A stretch of DNA of 64,000 nucleotides from Ignelater luminosus. Its lineage: Eukaryota; Arthropoda; Insecta; Coleoptera; Elateridae. The DNA lies in assembly GCA_011009095.1 (NCBI GenBank), contig VTPC01091290.1:7025-71024 (forward strand), in the 5' to 3' direction. The notes beneath the pieces are model-generated. The model saw only the letters and a program-made list of their open reading frames with translations. It was not told the origin of the DNA and searched no databases. Made by a program: the position numbers and the translations under genes. Positions 60,714 through 64,000 of this stretch are shown here, in pieces (within the stretch, counting starts at the first letter, position 1; every line of letters starts with the position of its first letter).

Positions 60714-62429
60714 TAAATCTGCAATTTTTTTCTTTGGTATGGTATGTATTTGTATGTAAGAATATCCTTCCTTGTAATCTACACTCTTCTATATTCTACT
60801 ACTTTTACGTAAGTAATTAGTGTAGATTTGAGCTCTAGAATTTTACTAGAGAATGAGTTAGAGTAAACTTAGTTCATTAATTTCCAAAATTCTAACTTTG
60901 CTATTTTGTCTTATTTGGAACAGTAATTGGGAAATAAGTACTATCAAAATTAGATTGGCAATCATTATTAATTACAATATTGCCAAACCTTTTTAGGCAA
61001 AAATAATATTTAGAACTATGACCTTCAGTACTAAATGCTCAAAATGAATTTCTGCTGTAATTGTTCTACAGAAGCTGCTCAACATCTTTTGTTTTGCGTG
61101 GTTTTTAGAAATATTGGTTCTAGTAATAGTAGATTATAAGTTATCGTCTAAAAAGAGGACTTGAGAAAGTAACATTCAGGACATGGATATTTATTTATAA
61201 CTGTCCAAATTCTACTGCAAGTGCAAACACATTAAAATGTGTCAATGACTGTTGCATGTTATACAGTAGTATATTAACCTTTCGATGATCTCCTGGTATG
61301 ATATGACGACAATGAATGCTTCTATCGATGCTAACCGACAATATAGACTATAGATTTGTCTCAGGTGTTAACCTATCATTGCACTCAAATTGAAGGCGAC
61401 TTTAATAGGAATTGCAGTGATTTACTCCCTCAAAAGCAGGACCTGCGGAAGCTGATAGCAGACTGCTCTTAAATTGCGTGTTCTTGAAGCAAAGTTCAAA
61501 ATTGATTTCTAATTTTTGTGGTTGTCTTGTGAGTAAAACGACTGGAATTTCTAAAACTCAAGAATTGAGAAAATGGTCAGAAATAGTATTACGAATTCAA
61601 TGGAAAGATGTCGGTACATCGTTGATTGCATCACAATTTATCTTTTTGTTGCATTGTCTGAATTTGATTTCTACCTTTTCCAATTTCGTACTCATAAATT
61701 CAGTTGTTTAGTGATCGCATATTGACGCACCGTTGATGCAACTTTTGTAAAATTAAAAAATATTAATAGACACGAAGCAACTCTTGAAATATTGTTAAGG
61801 ACAATAATTGAAAATTGGGAAATCAAAGATCAAAACCAATCTTGATCAACTGTTTCTAGCTCCAAACACTCGCTTTTATAAACGAAAAATCGCTTTACTC
61901 TTTGAAGATCGATTTAATCCTAAATAAACATTTTAAATGTTGAAATTAAATTTGAAAATCTTATGTAGCATAAGAATACAAACTCGATTTATAAAAAGCT
62001 TTTTACTTCCCATGTATTAATATGAGTTTTGCGCTCTTATAATCCTGCGAAACGGAGTAACTAAAAAGGCTGGAGTAATACGGAGGATGTATATTTATAA
62101 CAATAAAAAATCAAGTAGCATGTGATAGATAGACAAATATTTGCAGGTGTTTGTTAAATGTTTATGTAAAAGTATGTAAATAACGCAAAGCTTTTAACAT
62201 AGTAAATGCAACCAAGGTGTTGGAACAATGCTTCCGGCTCTGTAACAAATTAAAGCTGTTCTGCTTTAACACTCTACTTAATCATCCATTACAGTTTTGC
62301 AATGCAGTTAGTGTAGCATAATTTGCTTAAAGCTCTCTTGTTATTCGGGGTATAAAACATTCGCGATGTGGCTGTATAATTCGTTATCATTATCCGAAAG
62401 TTTAAACGATCTCGTTTAGTTAGATGTTC
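60714..62429. other. AT-rich noncoding stretch
   Basis: No gene recognised. The open frame 61478-61711 (77 codons) has no recognisable motif and is not counted. Confidence 0.4.
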
Positions 62430-63870
62430 CGGAGTTCATCATAACGGGTGTGATTAGGCCCGGGAACGCGACGATAATTTGAGTATCTCGCTCGCGCGCT
62501 CTTCTTTTCACACCATTTCCCGCTGCGCCGCCATGTTTTATCCCCCAGCTGCTCGCACTAACGCGCACCGACTAATTATCATTAAACCATCTAAATGCTA
62601 ATTAATGCGGCTATTTTCGCGCAGAACGGAGCAGCGATTGTGCCCCGCGGACTGCATGCAAATGAAGTGCTCCGCTATCTGCCCCCGGGGAAGGCGGCGA
62701 TATCATGTCGACGCCAGCCTTTAGCTCGCCAACCGGCTCCTAATGTGTACACTTGAGCGACCGATTACCATACATCCATCCCGATTAGCTGCGGAGATTA
62801 ATCTGAAAAAGAGATGAGCGTCCAGTGAGGGATTTTCAGCAAATGGGTTTGGGCGCGATGAGCAGCAGACGGCACCGCGAGCGCGACCTGAATACTAAAA
62901 CTCTCCCTAGCAGTACGCTGGAACATTATAATCCACATGACTCCAAATTCACTTTGCAAAAATCCCCATCCTTCGAAGCCGACGCGATGCGAGCTGTCAT
63001 AACCGGGGAGGATCGCAATAACTAGCAGATTAGGCCAGGCTTTGTTGCTTTATTGGGAAATGCGAACTGCAGGGGACCGAGAATGTGACTGATAGACGTG
63101 GGAACGGCATTTCTCTAGGGGCTGCCTGTTCGAGCTTGACATAAAGTAACTGCTTACAGTCCAAACGTTGAATTACCAAAATAAGACCCCTTCGACCTCA
63201 TCTTTAATGCTTAATACGAGTGTATTTCTCGATAGCGCTGAGAACCGCTCAATCGGGGCAATATCGTAAAGTTGAACTAAGAAACCCGCTAAAGATCAAA
63301 AGTGCTGAACGTGTTCGGTAGGATCAGCAACATATATCAGCCGGATAACCGCTTGACCATCGAACGTGCGCGTCCTACAAACTCGCGCCATCTGCTCGCA
63401 TTGTATCTAATATCTCTTTATTTATCTATCAGCGCAAAACATCCCTCTTTGGAATCGGTAAGTAATGCAAAGCGACGTCTTATCTAAATGGCTTGACCAC
63501 GTTCTTATGTAAAGGACTGCGATTCCAAATTCAAATCCGCTCTTTATGTTACTGTTATTGCTTGCGAGTCCTGTCAAAAACACGCGGCCTCTGCGATGGC
63601 TCTATCTGCATGCGAGCCAAGAGCCATAAAATATATTTGTGTGCGCTATGGAATCAAAACCAGAATTGAGTAATGTGGGCTTGTTTTGTATAGATATGTT
63701 GCGGTCAGGAATCCCGAATAATACAGTCGTAAAACGGAGCGATTGCGCTCGGCTTCCCATGATTACGAACGGCCGGCCCTTCGCATCTGATAACCAACCC
63801 CTGCCATACTATTATAATATTCTTTGGCCCTCTCCCGGTACTTTATAATAGCACAGAAATCACTAATTGC
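62430..63870. promoter_or_regulatory. Large GC-rich noncoding block, candidate enhancer cluster
   Basis: About 1.4 kb with distinctly higher GC than the rest of the window. Motifs include GGTGTGA (62447-62453) and its inverse TCACACC (62508-62514), an octamer-like ATGCAAAT (about 62657), many TAATTA/TTAATTA-type cores (about 62570-62605) and repeated CGCG words. Frames at 62825-63025, 63302-63487 and 63639-63848 are open but show no protein motif, and no splice context supports them. The block resembles the conserved noncoding sequence around developmental regulators; which gene it serves is unknown, and it could belong to a gene beyond the right edge. Confidence 0.42.
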
Positions 63871-64000
63871 GGTTGCAGCGCACTAAAATTATCTTTAAAC
63901 TGTTACAGAATTGTTTTCGTTTTAATTTTTCAGACACTGCGGATTTATATTAAGAAAGTTAAAATTACTTCGAATATCTGGTTCCATTAAGAATACTATT

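Noticed and set aside
62825-63025. Open frame of 66 codons in the right-edge GC-rich block
   Set aside because: No domain or family resemblance and no supporting splice or start context; composition alone explains it.

Overview
The window looks like AT-rich insect nuclear DNA (about one third GC by eye), most likely from a beetle or a similar holometabolous insect. The evidence is a Tbx20/midline/H15-type T-box gene split by introns with GT..AG junctions, irritans- and mauritiana-type mariners, an RTE-clade LINE and other arthropod transposon families, and no bacterial gene organisation. Nearly all short open frames are chance frames in AT-rich DNA or antisense shadows of transposons. I saw no tRNA, rRNA or CRISPR array by eye.

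Host gene: the one host gene I recognise runs on the minus strand. Coding exon 1 (39476 to 39299) carries an Eh1-like FSIAAIMAR repressor motif. Exon 2 (36785 to 36449) carries an acidic linker and the first residues of the T-box. The two exons are phase-compatible and bounded by GTCAGT/CAG and GTAAGT splice signals. I found no further T-box exons to the left, so intron 2 either runs past the left edge (more than 36 kb) or holds small exons I missed. Scattered GC-rich blocks (7.3-8.1, 12.1-13.8, 17.2-17.7, 22.1-22.3, 29.2-29.4, 44.6-45.2, 62.4-63.9 kb) have no convincing coding content and resemble the conserved noncoding enhancers usually found around developmental regulators.

Mobile elements from left to right: a Tc1-type fossil (0.5-1.2 kb); a fragment that looks like a RAG1/Transib-type transposase (9.65-10.5 kb); a jockey/CR1-type reverse-transcriptase fragment (27.0-27.5 kb, minus); a pogo-like fossil with a C-terminal zinc-finger-like motif (30.45-31.65 kb); a piggyBac fossil (42.35-42.96 kb, minus); a nearly full-length but broken RTE-type LINE (47.2-50.1 kb, minus) beside a hAT-like terminus (50.22 kb); a Tc1 helix-turn-helix scrap (51.6-51.75 kb); an FP-ORF1 LINE (55.3-58.16 kb, minus) interrupted by an apparently intact irritans-type mariner (55979-57272); and a mauritiana-type mariner (59441-60713) that has lost its first catalytic aspartate.

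The most interesting items are the nested, apparently intact mariner, the RAG1/Transib-like fragment, the identical 116-bp duplication inside the FP-type LINE, and several palindromic transcription-factor-like sites (T-box core, Sox pair, nuclear-receptor everted repeat) in the GC-rich blocks around the T-box gene.
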